Shown in pieces: positions 50,964 through 62,760 of a stretch of 64,000 bases of DNA. Position numbers and translations under genes: made by a program. The notes under the pieces were generated by a model, which worked only from the letters and a program-made list of their open reading frames with translations, had not been told where the DNA came from and ran no database searches. The DNA is from Moringa oleifera (lineage: Eukaryota; Streptophyta; Magnoliopsida; Brassicales; Moringaceae): contig JAJFZO010000087.1 of NCBI GenBank assembly GCA_021397835.1, positions 1,984,001 through 2,048,000 of the forward strand. The letters run 5' to 3'. Position 1 is the first letter of the stretch. Every line of letters starts with the position of its first letter.

Positions 50964-53900
50964 TCACAACTTGTGCTTCTCCTATATAACTCATTAACCT
51001 TTTTCATTTATTTTTTTTTAACATGTATGTGCAAAATCATGTTTGGTCACTTGCTCTCTTGACTCCACTAATTAGGACAAAATAATAGTTTCCTTAATCT
51101 GATCTTGACCTTTGAACCTATATTATCATAACCTACTTGTAAGATCCCTTTACTGCTATTTAAGTATCAATCTGAGGCTATGGTACCACAAGATAATACT
51201 TTGTATTATCGCTGCCATAATTGATTGGAGGTGGTAGTCATAGAATTAGAGGCATCACTCAAGCACCATGAAATTAGTCATATTTATTATTACCTTTTAA
51301 TTAAGGAGGTGCTGATGGTGAAAACAACCATATTTATATACGTGTATATGTAGAGGAGGAATGTGCAAGTTTATCTAGTGACTAAAGTGGCTAGATTGCA
51401 AAATGGAGTGGCATGAGCTGGTGTTTCCGCTAAAGCAAAGATGCGGAAAAGTAGGGATTATGCTGGTTGCTACAGTTGTTAAACCATTTGTTAAATAATA
51501 CAAGTTAATGTGGGAGTCAACCCAAATGTATACTATGAATGGGAATGTTTTAGGGCATATATGCCTAAATTTTAAGGGTGAGTTTGACAACTGGATTCCA
51601 TGACTTTATCCCCAACTCCTAAAATAAGCTAAAGCTAAAGTTAAATGGTCTAATCTTTAGGTTATCCTTGCAATAGTATCGATCAAATTCCTCTTATGAA
51701 AGCATACTCCATAAGCCTTTAATTTTTAGATAGTCATCCCCCAAATATTCTGCTTATCTCAGGCATCAACTCCACCGACTCCAGCCCGCAACTAGCATAT
51801 AAAACCCTAGATTTTCTCTTGACATGAACTATTAAAAATATCCAAATTCAACATAGCTTTGGGAATTTGATACGATTTCTTCCGCTGTCCTTCCCAAAGT
51901 ACTCTAATTCCTGCCACCCAAGCAACTTTTCTTGTGTATTAAACAGTAAATAATTTATGCTTTATTTTGACTACTTAGCATTGACATTTGGAATCATGCT
52001 TAATCATTCCAATCAACTAAACATTTTTAAGACTGAAAATGGATCTATGTATCAGGTAGAATAAATCATTAATATATCAAGTAGCATATATAAAGCAAAT
52101 TGATGCTTTCCATTAGTTAAACCCTTAAGCCATACTGTAGATAAGAGAATCTTAATCCAGTGGAACTGGGATGGCTGGAGGTTTCATGGGCATTGCACGT
52201 GTTAAGCATGCTTAAAGCTGCTCACTTTGTTTAATTAGACTTGATTACAAAATGATATCTGCCTTTGTTTTTGTTCTCTAGTCTGTAACTCATAGGGCAT
52301 CAAGTGGCCTATAATCTCACACCTAAAAGTCATTGGATTGCGTAGGTTAATTTTAATAATATATATTAATACATCAAAAAAAAAACTTTGAATTATAAAA
52401 AAATTAAATTATATTTATTTTTAAATATTAATATTAATATATCAAAATCACAATGATTCATAAATACCATAGTAATCTCCTTTCAAAATCGAACAATGAT
52501 ATGTAGGTAGGAACCACAATGAAAGAAAGGAAGGCTCCTATGTGGATCGCATTTGCACCAATTTTTGATCTTTATATGATCGAGCATTTGCGGGTTCCGC
52601 GTTAGTTAATGATACTCAACAACAAAAATAATTAAAGAAGAAACTTATAGTTTGAAGCTTTAAGGTTAAGAGAGAGTGATTGGGAGAAAATCTAACATGA
52701 TATTCCATCATTTTGCTCTACATGCACTCCCACAACATCAATTAATTTCCAAACCAAAAAAATAATAATAATAAAAAATAGTTTTATTAATATAAATTAT
52801 TATGAGTTTTTAAAAAAATAATAATATGATAATTTAATAAAATGAAATAAATAATAATAAATATTTGTTTTTATATAACATAATAAATTATAAAAATATT
52901 CTTTTAATTTTTTAATAAAAAACTTAATACAAATCAAATCAAAAAAATAATAATTATGTTACATTACTTAAACAATTTCTCTTTCCACTTTGTTGACTTT
53001 CTTTTCTTAAAAAAGAATAATCTTACAATATTTTTCTTCTTTTTTCATTTGATAGGATATCTTTGTTTAATAATATTTGATAAAAAATTACTGTAATTAA
53101 AATAACGAAGAATATGAATTATCTGTTGAATTAATTTTTGTGTCGATAATTATATTCATAATTATTTTACTTAAATTAAAAATTAAAAAAAGTATAAATG
53201 TATATGTAGATATACATAATGTCTGTGTCGCATCAGGAGATCACTCTTATGATTGCCTAAAGATTTATATGTTGATTTTATGGCGCATGCTCATGCATGA
53301 TAGAGCGTCCCTTGGTGACATTGGATGGGAGAAGAGCAAGTGGCTCCAAAAATCACTACATGAACTTGAATTCTCCATCTTCATGATCATTTTCGGTTCC
53401 TTAATTTGTCAACTTTTAATATTTTTCCTTTTTTTAATTTTTACCCATTTATTTTAATTTCCTTAATTTGGTCCAAGAAGAAGATAAATTTAATTAGGGT
53501 TTGCTTGTTGATGATTAAAATCTTTGATTTTCAGAAGAAAGTTGATGAGAAAACAAGCTTGCATGTAATTAAGGAGAGAAAGAGAAATAAAGGGATCTCA
53601 TCATGAATGTCTTTTCTTAATTTTCCTTTTCTTTTACTATTAATCATTAAATATTAGTAAATGACATAAGAATTAAAGTTTTTGTTTCAGAAAGGATTTG
53701 TTAAAAAAAATTAAAAAAAGCTAACCACTTTTTTCTTCTTGTTTTGAGTTATGAAAGTTATTATTTAAATATTTTAATGATATCAAAGCAATAATTTTTA
53801 TGCCATCAAAATGGTGATAATTAGTTTACCGACTAAGCATATTTTGCAACAAAAAATAGTTTTTTTTGGCCTACAAATTGGTTTTAAAAAATTAAAAAAT

Positions 53901-55400
53901 CATCAACATTTATAGAAGATATAATAGTCATGTATGTATTTTTTTTAATAATCGTGATATTTATCAAATTTTTTCAACTATTTTACCATGAATCAACAAA
54001 TTAATGAAAAGTTAAAGACTAATTCATAAACTCTACTGAAATTTAATGATCAAAAATAAATTTAAATTTAATGATCTTAAAAAAATTTGAACCTTAAATT
54101 TGACCTAAAAATTAATAATTATTTACCAATAAATTGAAATTTTATTATTTTGACGAAATCTGTAAAAAAAATTACAATGAAAAACGAAACATTTGTGATT
54201 TTTTTTACAAATATAAAAAGTAATTATTATCTATTACTATTTTAAAAAATTATTTATTCAATGAAAGCATAACCAGAGAAAATAAATAGTCATTATATTC
54301 TAATACAATTAATCAATACAGAGTATTATTATATGAATATATATATATATGTGAAAATATTATAAAGGAGAACTGCAATTTTTATTTTTATTTTTTGTAG
54401 AGATGTGTGGATTCATAGAAAATTTACTTAATTTAATTAAAAATAAAATCATAAAAATTACTTGTTAAAAAAAATTCAATGTTGTCTTAAAAGATTAAAA
54501 GAATTTTCAGTATCAATTTGAAATTATATTTAAAAAATCATATAATAAAATTATAGATGGATACCATTTAAAATCTTAAAAAATATTTTTTAAAATTTTT
54601 GCTCTAAACTTCAAAACGTTTTCAAATAGATCTGATGTAAAATAATCAAATTTTATGTTGTAAAAAAATTTAAAAATTAAAATATTTAAATTTGAAGATA
54701 TTGTATAATAAATTTTGATTAAATTTTTTTATAAATATAAAAAATATTCAAGTTAAAAGAATTTCGAAGTTTTTTGAGTACTAAAAACATTTTTTAAATA
54801 TTTTATTGTTTTAAATTTTTAAAATACATAATAAATAACTTTTGGTTTCAAAATTATTCAACAATTAATCAAAAATTAAGTATACAATTTATTCTAATCA
54901 TTTTTAAAATTTTAACAATAAAAATATACTTAATTTTTTTATAATAATTTAAATTAAAGTTTAATTCGACTATTTTTCATCATTTAGAGTCCGTTTAAAA
55001 ACATTTTAAAGTTTAATGTATAAATTAAAAAGATATGTTTTCTTAAGATTTAAAATAGTATCTACTCAAAAAAATTTATCCATTTTTGATAAATAAAAAT
55101 ATAATAATATATTAAAACTAATTAGTGATAATGTCCTAAGCTAATAGAAATTTTGTGCCAAAATCACATAACATATTATTCTTGACAAAAAAAAGTACAG
55201 TATTATCTTCTAAAAGGTTTAATTTGATCCATTCTAAACTCTAAATATATATTAAAAAAATAAAAATATAAATATTTCATAGAATTTACAAAATTAAAGA
55301 GAGTTAAAATTGAAGTGGAAAAAAAAATTAAGAATGTGAGAGCTCCATAATCCATGCCATACGCCATGCTTGCCACTGAAAAATTACATGCATGTACAAC
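50964..55400. other. Intergenic region
   Basis: AP4M 3' UTR presumably lies just after 50963. 51000-52320 has balanced composition but no recognisable gene. 52330-55320 is very AT-rich, with an island near 53210-53610 and a foldback copy near 54555-55075. Confidence 0.5.
54555..55075. mobile_element. Foldback-family copy
   Basis: The outer left arm (ATACCATTTAAAATCTTAAA, CTAAACTTCAAAACGTTTTC) pairs with the reverse complement of the right end (ATACTATTTTAAATCTTAAG, TAAACTTTAAAATGTTTTTA). The inner left arm has AAATTTGAAGATATTGTATA and ATAAATATAAAAAATATTCA, as in other copies. It shares the asymmetric core (AAAAATATACTTAATTTTTT) with the copy at 61555. Confidence 0.6.
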
Positions 55401-55644
55401 AAAAAGGCGACATATAAATGTACCAATAAAAGAAAAAGAAGAAATTAAGAGCTTATAATAAGCACACTCTCTCTCTTTCTCTCTGTGTCCTAAAGGAATC
55501 TCATCCCACCATCACCATATCCAGCCGTAGATCTTCCCCTGCTCATCACCCATTTTCTTCCTTCTCTTTCCCTGCACTCCCTCTCTCTCTCTCTGTGGAA
55601 AATTTCTTTCTCGCCATCGGAGCTTCGAAGAAGAACTGGAGAAG
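55380..55644 (+). promoter_or_regulatory. Promoter and leader of the BAHD gene
   Basis: The palindrome TACATGCATGTA (about 55386-55397) contains the RY-type CATGCATG motif. A TATA-like ATATAAAT lies at about 55412-55419 and another TA-rich motif near 55456. Two CT-repeat leaders follow (about 55468-55485 and 55575-55595), ahead of the ATG at 55645. Confidence 0.45.
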
Positions 55645-57731
55645 ATGTTCAAGTCATCATCGCCAGAACTGCCGGACTGTTTTTACTACCAGAACCAGCC
55701 GGTTTTAATTGCCCCGTACAGCCCAACACCTAAGCATTCTCTCTATCTCTCCAACCTCGACGATCAGAAATTCCTCAGGTTCTCCATTAAATATCTCTAC
55801 CTTTTCAGAAAATCTGTCTGCTCAGATATCTTGAAGCATTCTCTCTCCAGAGCCCTCGTGGATTACTACCCATTAGCTGGGAGGCTCAGGCCAAGCACCC
55901 AAGACCCCGACCACAAGCTCGAGGTTGATTGCAATGGACAAGGTGCTGTGTTCGCAGAAGCTTTCATGGATATCACTGCCCAAGAGTTTCTTGAACTTTC
56001 TAGGAAACCAAACAGGTCGTGGAGGAAACTCTTGTACAGAGTTGAAGCTCATAGTTTCCTGGACATGCCTCCACTTGTCGTTCAGGTCAGATTTCAGGTT
56101 TCCTTAGCTTTCTTTTCTTTCGCTTTCCTTTTTCCAGGAGAACGTGCGTTTTCATCTTTAAATTTCTTTTTGGATTAAGACACTTGAGTTGCTTGTTTCT
56201 TCCACGAAACAATCTGTGGATTTGTTTACTGAATCATTTTTTGAAGAATCAATCGATTTATTTCAGTAAATAAATTAAGTTTCTTGGTTCCCCCCCCCCC
56301 CCCTTCCTGAATCAATTCAATCCAGGAAACTGCAGATACCCAGTTGGGTTAAGTGCTCCATTATCGTCAGGTCTTGCTAAGTATAGAAAATTATTAAGTT
56401 TTAGAGCTTCTCTGCAATGTGGTCTTTCACTCTTTTTCTTCCTCTTTCTGTCATGTTTCCCGGGAAAGTGATGTACCAAGGAAACCAACAAACGTTTCCT
56501 TGCCTACCTGAACAAAACGACACCGCCTCATGCGTTCCATGTAATTTGCCACTTGCTTTTGTCACGACGCCGTTTCTTCCCATTTAAACCTTATTCAGAG
56601 ATAATGACCCGAAAGTAGGTGACCCGGTAGTCTGACATCGCTCACTCGCCCTTTTTGTTCCTTTCCCTCAACTTGGTTGGTGAGCTTTTGATTCGGTGGC
56701 CGGACCCACACGTCTTTAAATGACGAAAAAGCCCCTACGAGTTAACTTTTTTTTTTTTTTACTTTAATTAATTACACAAGACTGGCCTTTGTTGACTCCA
56801 TCTCATTCTACTTTAACCATTTCAGGTAACGAATCTTCCTTGCGGGGGAATGATCCTGTGCACCGCGATCAACCACTGTCTCTGCGACGGCATTGGCACA
56901 TCGCAGTTCCTCCACGCTTGGGCCCACATTGCCACAAAATCGAATCATGATTTATCAGTCTCACCGTTCCACTCCCGCCACGTGTTAAGACCCCGGGATC
57001 CACCTCGAATGACGTATACGCATCCTCAATATACGAAAAATACCCTCAGAGACAATGCCCACGTGGACATCAACCAGTACTTGCAGTCCCAGCCACTGGT
57101 GCCCGCATCCTTAACCTTCACCCCATCTCATGTCCTTCACCTCAAGAGGCAGTGCGTACCGTCGCTAAAATGTACCACCTTCGAGGCACTCGCATCGCAC
57201 ACGTGGCGCTCGTGGGTTCGCTCGCTGGACCTGGAGCCGTCGCTCGACGTCAAGCTCCTCTTCTCCGTTAACGTTAGGAGAAAGCTAAACCCAGAAATCC
57301 CACAAGGGTATTACGGGAATGGATTCGTCCTTGGCTGCGCGGAGAGCCCGGTCAACGACTTGATCAACGATAATCTGTACAGTACGGTGAAGCTGGTGCA
57401 GCAAGCTAAAGCGAGATTAACCGACGAGTACGTGAAGTCGATGGTCGATTTGTTGGAGGACAAAACTGTAAAAACGGATCTGGGGACAAGCTTGGTAATT
57501 TCTCAATGGGCAAAATTGGGATTAGAAGAATTGGATTTTGGAGAAGGGAAGCCGATTCACATGGGCCCACTGACCAGCGATATTTACTGCCTGTTTTTAC
57601 CGGTGGTGGGTAACTATGACGCGGTAAAAGTGCTTGTGTCTATGCCTGAGAATGTTGTGGAAAGGTTCGAGTATTACATGAAGGAGTGTTTGGATAGAGA
57701 GAAAATTGAGGAAGAAAATGGTCTCATGTAA
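55645..57731 (+). CDS. BAHD-family (HXXXD) acyl-CoA-dependent acyltransferase
   Basis: Two exons, 55645-56085 and 56826-57731, joined in phase at LVVQ|VTNL with a 740-bp intron; 448 residues, standard for the family. The catalytic motif is H164-C-L-C-D168 (NHCLCDGIG). The usual C-terminal DFGWG appears as DFGEG (Asp384). The N-terminus carries YYQNQPVLIAPYSPTPKHSL and LVDYYPLAGRLR, characteristic of BAHD enzymes. These cytosolic enzymes move acyl groups from CoA thioesters to alcohols or amines in phenolic, cuticle/suberin or other specialised metabolism. The sequence resembles the clade of hydroxycinnamoyl/feruloyl transferases acting on omega-hydroxy acids or fatty alcohols, with At1g27620-like proteins the nearest I recall. 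Acyl donor and acceptor cannot be assigned. No lesions. Confidence 0.95.
56290..56303 (+). repeat. C14 homopolymer in BAHD intron
   Basis: An uninterrupted run of 14 C within the intron, unusual in this AT-rich window; length is prone to sequencing error. Confidence 0.9.
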
Positions 57732-58149
57732 AAGCTTTTTTTAGTTTTTTATTTTATTTTTCTGGTTTACAATGGTGCCATATAATAAGTATGATAATGG
57801 GATGGATTCAGTGTAACATGATTGTGTAAAAGTGAAATATGACAGACAATCTTCTAGAGGGTACACTCTGCCATGTCCTTCAATTTGTATTCTTCCACGT
57901 GTAAAATGATCAATCACGACTCATTATTGCCTTTTACCTTGCAATTATAGTTTTCTCTTGAGAAAAAGGTTGTTAAGAAAGAATCATAATCTTAAAATAG
58001 ATATAATTTTATTTAAATAGTAATTTAATTAATAAAATAAAATATAATATATTTTTTAATTTTTAAAATTTTCCTTAGGATACAAAATAAAATAACGATA
58101 AAAATCTAAAACAAATAAAATTTTACGAGATTTTCACATAATTTTGACT

Positions 58150-58600
58150 ATCATTCATATCAACAATGGTAATAATATTATTTTAATTTAAAATTATATG
58201 GTAATGTATTTTATTACAATTTCATCGATTATATATTTACAATTAAATTATAACATAAATTATATTTTTTTCTTTTTATAAAGTATTTTTATAGTATAAT
58301 TTTTGTCATTCAAATAAAATTGTACGATCATCTTAAAAGTAAATAATATTTTGTGAGATCACAAGAAAATTTTTATCAATAATTTTAAATATTATCATAC
58401 ATAAAATATGATGTATAATTTTAAAATTATATATTAATATTTTATTACAATTTTATCGATTATATAATTATAATTAAAATATAATATAAATTACATCTTT
58501 GTTATTTTTATAATGTATTTTCTAAAGTGCAATTTTCATCATTGAAATAAAATCATACGGTTATATTAAAAGTAAATAATATTTGGTGAGATCTTGAAAA
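58150..58600 (+). repeat. Direct duplication of about 240 bp, A/T-rich
   Basis: 58185-58380 and 58415-58610 align. Both contain TTTATTACAATTT(C/T)ATCGATTAT, then AAATTATAACATAAATTA or its variant, then AAAATTGTACGATCATCTT or AAAATCATACGGTTATATT, then AAAAGTAAATAATATTT(T/G)G. No coding. Confidence 0.65.
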
Positions 58601-61554
58601 AGTTTTTGTTGATAACTTTCAATATTAACATACCAAAAATATTATTTATTTTTAAATTATTTTTAATAAATTATTTTATAATTTAAGTTATGTTTATAAA
58701 TGTTATATAAAAATAAAATATTATATATTAATTAATTTTTAAATCTCCTTTTTCTTCTATTTTTATTCTTGGAGGAAAATGTTGATACCCTTAGAAAATG
58801 GGTAGGCCAAAGTTAATTTAATTTTGGCATATACTTACAAATATTAGAGTCGGTGATATGAATCTTAGCTTGTCACAATTCTTTAATCTCTAACCTCTCT
58901 TTTCTTTCTTATTTATGTTTATCTTGTCCCCTAATGTCTCTTCTCCTTTGGCATTGAAGGTCAAATTTTAGATAAAAGTCAATTTCGAGAATCTTATATG
59001 TCGTAAACTATAGGGAAACTTAGATTTTGTCGTATTAGGCCAAATTAATTTGTTGTGTTAACAGCTCATCCACGAAATTATGAATCGAATCCAGGGAGAG
59101 GGACAAAATGCTTGCGTGAAAATTCTAATAAGATCCATGAAATCTCCTAATCAATGATTAATTATAAAATTAATGATAAGTTTTATTTTTTTAATTTAAT
59201 TACTAGAGAATATCAAAGTAATCTTAGAGGGACGCTATTCAAATTTAGCGACCGACATGAGGAATATCGGCAAGCTAGCGAGAAGGAGCATCAATCCAAA
59301 TTACTTTTATATTATTCTATAAATCTAAAAACAAAATCTCGGAGATTCATGAATAAATGTCAAAAAGATAGTTGAATAATTTATTTTTTTATAAGAAAAC
59401 GGTCCATTTTCAATGACCCTTCGTGATCACATCAACCTAATAAGGTTGGTGTTTTATTAAAGTTGAGATTTCATTTTTTTCTTTTTGGGATATGAAGCAA
59501 ATTTTCAAATACTTAATTATTGAAAGTACCCAATTAATTAATTTTATAGGGCAACATGTGACGAAATTAACTTTACTTTATGAGTTATAATTCATTAAAA
59601 TTTCAGAAGCATAAGTTATCAAATCTGAGGTAGGAATCCTACATTTATGCTATCTAGTACTATAATTAAATAAACAAAGGTTGTTGATTAGAAGTTGGTG
59701 GGTTTTTAGTGTTCCTTAAAATATTATTAATTTCGAGTGACTCTAATCTATTCTACACAGCTTCTAATCCTCAATTTTGCTTTAAAATAAGATTTACAAA
59801 GTAAATTCTTCCTTCATTGGCCTAGAAAATTTATTTTATTTTTATTAAAAATAATAATATCTTAATTATTAAAATAAAATATTCAACTTATAAAATTAAG
59901 TTACTGAATACAAAATCTATTTTCATAAATTAAAAAAAAAACTCATGTACTAATTATATATAAATAGAAAACATTAACGTTTACAAATCAAAGCACGGTA
60001 AAAACCTTCATTAAATTGATAATATATTAATTTATAGACTATATTTACAATTCAATAAGTATGCATTTAATCAACTTAAAATTTATACAAGAATCATATT
60101 TTTTTAAAAAAAATCATAATTAGATAAGGGTGTTTCAGAAAAATATTATTTTATAATTTTATTAAAATTATTAATTGAGTTTATTAACCACGTTGAAATC
60201 ATAAAAAAAATTATTGTACAATATAAGTTATTATAATTTATCGAGTATTAATTTTTAGAAGATTATTATTTTAAAATTTAAAAAATTAATTTGTTGATTG
60301 AAAAAGATTGATTTTAGTTTTATAAAACTTATCTACTCTACCATGTAAAAAGACTTTTGATGAGAGTTGCAACCAACTAAAATTGTTTTAATTTGCAACA
60401 TTAATCTCAAATCATTGCCTTTGGTTAATTCCACCCGATTTAGGGTTTAACTCGACCATGATTAAATGACTAATGAAAGCAAAAAGCTGATAGTGGAGTC
60501 TGACTTAGATATCTCCCACTGCTTAAACTATGCATATCAAGCTATCGGTCTAATTAAAATAATTAATTATTTAACCCTAAGTTTAAATAATGAACCCATT
60601 TGTTATATATAATTAAGTGCTGATGTGCATAAGAAGATGTGGTGCTTCACATGGCCTACTGAATCATAATGTACTAAGTTATGGATCACTAATAAACTTT
60701 ATTATAAAAATATATATATTAACTATACCTAACAGGTGTGATTTTATTTGTTTAAATATATAATTATATGTTACTTAGGCCACCATAGAGCACGATTAGA
60801 TTACTTTGTAGACCCACATGAAAGATTATGTCATGTAAATAAAATCTAAGATTCCATTCGTGTTCACGCTTTGGACCGTCTTATCTTTCATCGGTAGTCA
60901 CACATTAATTTATATTGTGTTAGGGTTTACTTGATTTTTTTTAATATAATGTATGGTTTTTATTTATTAGAGAATAATTTCTGTTTGCCACTTGATTCTT
61001 GCGGACTTTTTGGTGGGAATTTGTGATTGAATCTCATGAAAATAATTTTTGGGAAAGAAAGTCCATTAGGAATATTGGAATTCCACATGGCATGATTCCA
61101 TCAGTTAGAATATGAAGAAAATGTAACTTTCATCATGACCCCAACTTCATCTTGTTCTTGTCGAACGTTCGGCCACTTGGCTTTCAACGTCATACATAAC
61201 ATGTCACCATAGTGTGTGTTTACATACATACATACATTCATATGTGTATAAATAATATATATATATATATTTACTTTCTTATCCTTTTCTGAGCATTAGT
61301 GTGTTGATTTTGAGAGTAGCATGGGTTTCCTATTACGACATCGGGCTGGCCTGTTTTATAGACTAAGGAATTATAAGGGTGAAGTCTAATTTGTGTGGGA
61401 TAACATGAAGCCTTCGTATCAGCCCAAGAGCCCAAACTTAGAGAATGAAAAAAGCCCCCTTAATGGATATAATAAAATTTACTCTAAACCCAAATATTAA
61501 AAAAAAATAAATTAATAAATAATATAGTAAATATTATTTAAAATTATTTAAAAT

Positions 61555-62012
61555 ATTTTTTAAAATATTTTTTAATTTTTATTTTAAAATATTTTTAAAT
61601 AAATTTTAATTAATAAAAATAATCAAATTGAACATTATTAAAAAATTTAAAAATTAAAAATATTCAAATGAAAAATCATGTACTGAGAATTTAAATTTGA
61701 AATTTTATATGGATGTAAAATATTATTAGAGTTACTGTCACAAAAAATTTTAAAGTTTTTTAAATACCAAAAAATGTTTTTTTAAAAAATTATAATAATT
61801 CATTAGTTGAAAATTATTCAAAATTGTGATATTGACTTGACATAGAATATAAAATTTGTTCAAATTATTTTTAAGTGTTTTAACATAAAAAATATACTTA
61901 ATTATTTTATAATAATTTGAGTTAAGAATTTATTTGACTATTTCTCATCAATTATAATTTATTTAGAAATTTTTTAAAGTTTAAAATAAAAATTAAGAGA
62001 TAAAGTATTCCT
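61555..62012. mobile_element. Foldback-family copy
   Basis: The left outer arm TTTTTATTTTAAAATATTTT, AAATAAATTTTAATTAATAA pairs with the reverse complement of the right end (TTTTTATTTTAAACTTTAAA, AAATAAATTATAATTGATGA). The inner left arm keeps TTAGAGTTACTGTCACAAAA. It shares its asymmetric core with the copy at 54555. Confidence 0.55.
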
Positions 62013-62119
62013 CAAATAAAATAAAATGACTTAAACAAATTCTTTTATTTTGTGTTGATCTCTAAACTTTAAACAATTTCTAATTCATGAACTATTTTTT
62101 TTTTAAAAATTTGATAATA

Positions 62120-62760
62120 TAAAATTAAAAATATATTTGAATAATTTTGAAATCTTTATAATGATAGCTTAAATATTTTTTATATGAAAAATTTTAAATC
62201 AAAATTTTTTTTATATAAGACCTCATTTTTGAATTTTTTAAAAAAATTAACAATATTATCTAACTTGAAACAAATTAAAAATTTTTAAGTCAGAATCCAT
62301 TCCATAAGATTTTAATTTAAATATTTTTTATTAAAAAATAAATATCCAAATACTATTCACGTCTTTTATTCAAGTTTCTATAAGTTTTTTAAAATTAATT
62401 TTATGTATAACATATCAATATTTGATTCAAATCGATCACCGTATTTAATTTTTTTAGAAGAAACAATTAAAATTAAAAATTTTGTATACTATATTTTAAC
62501 TTAAAATTTTTTCACATAAGTAAAAAAAATATATTCAAGCTATTATTTAAAAAAAAATCATAATTTTTTAAATATCAATACTATTTTTAAGATTTTAAAT
62601 TATTTAAAAAAATTAAAATTATAAAAAATTAATTTTAAAATTAAAAATTATAATTTTTTTATATTGATAGCTTGTACATTCATTTAGCTCTGTAAAGATT
62701 TGAAAGTCAGAATTCATGTATAAAATCTTTAATTTAAATTATTTTTTTAAAAAATACAAA
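62120..62760. repeat. Two adjacent partial foldback-family copies
   Basis: 62130-62340 is right-arm-like (TAATGATAGCTTAAATATTT, ATTCCATAAGATTTTAATTT). 62470-62570 is a left arm (TTTTAACTTAAAATTTTTTC, ATATATTCAAGCTATTATTT), and 62650-62745 is a matching right arm (TATTGATAGCTTGTACATTC, AAAATCTTTAATTTAAATTA). Confidence 0.5.

Noticed and set aside
53140..53610. Open frames of 105 and 66 codons in the AP4M-BAHD intergenic region
   Set aside because: No start context, composition or motif supports coding; flanks are AT-rich and no splice structure is evident.
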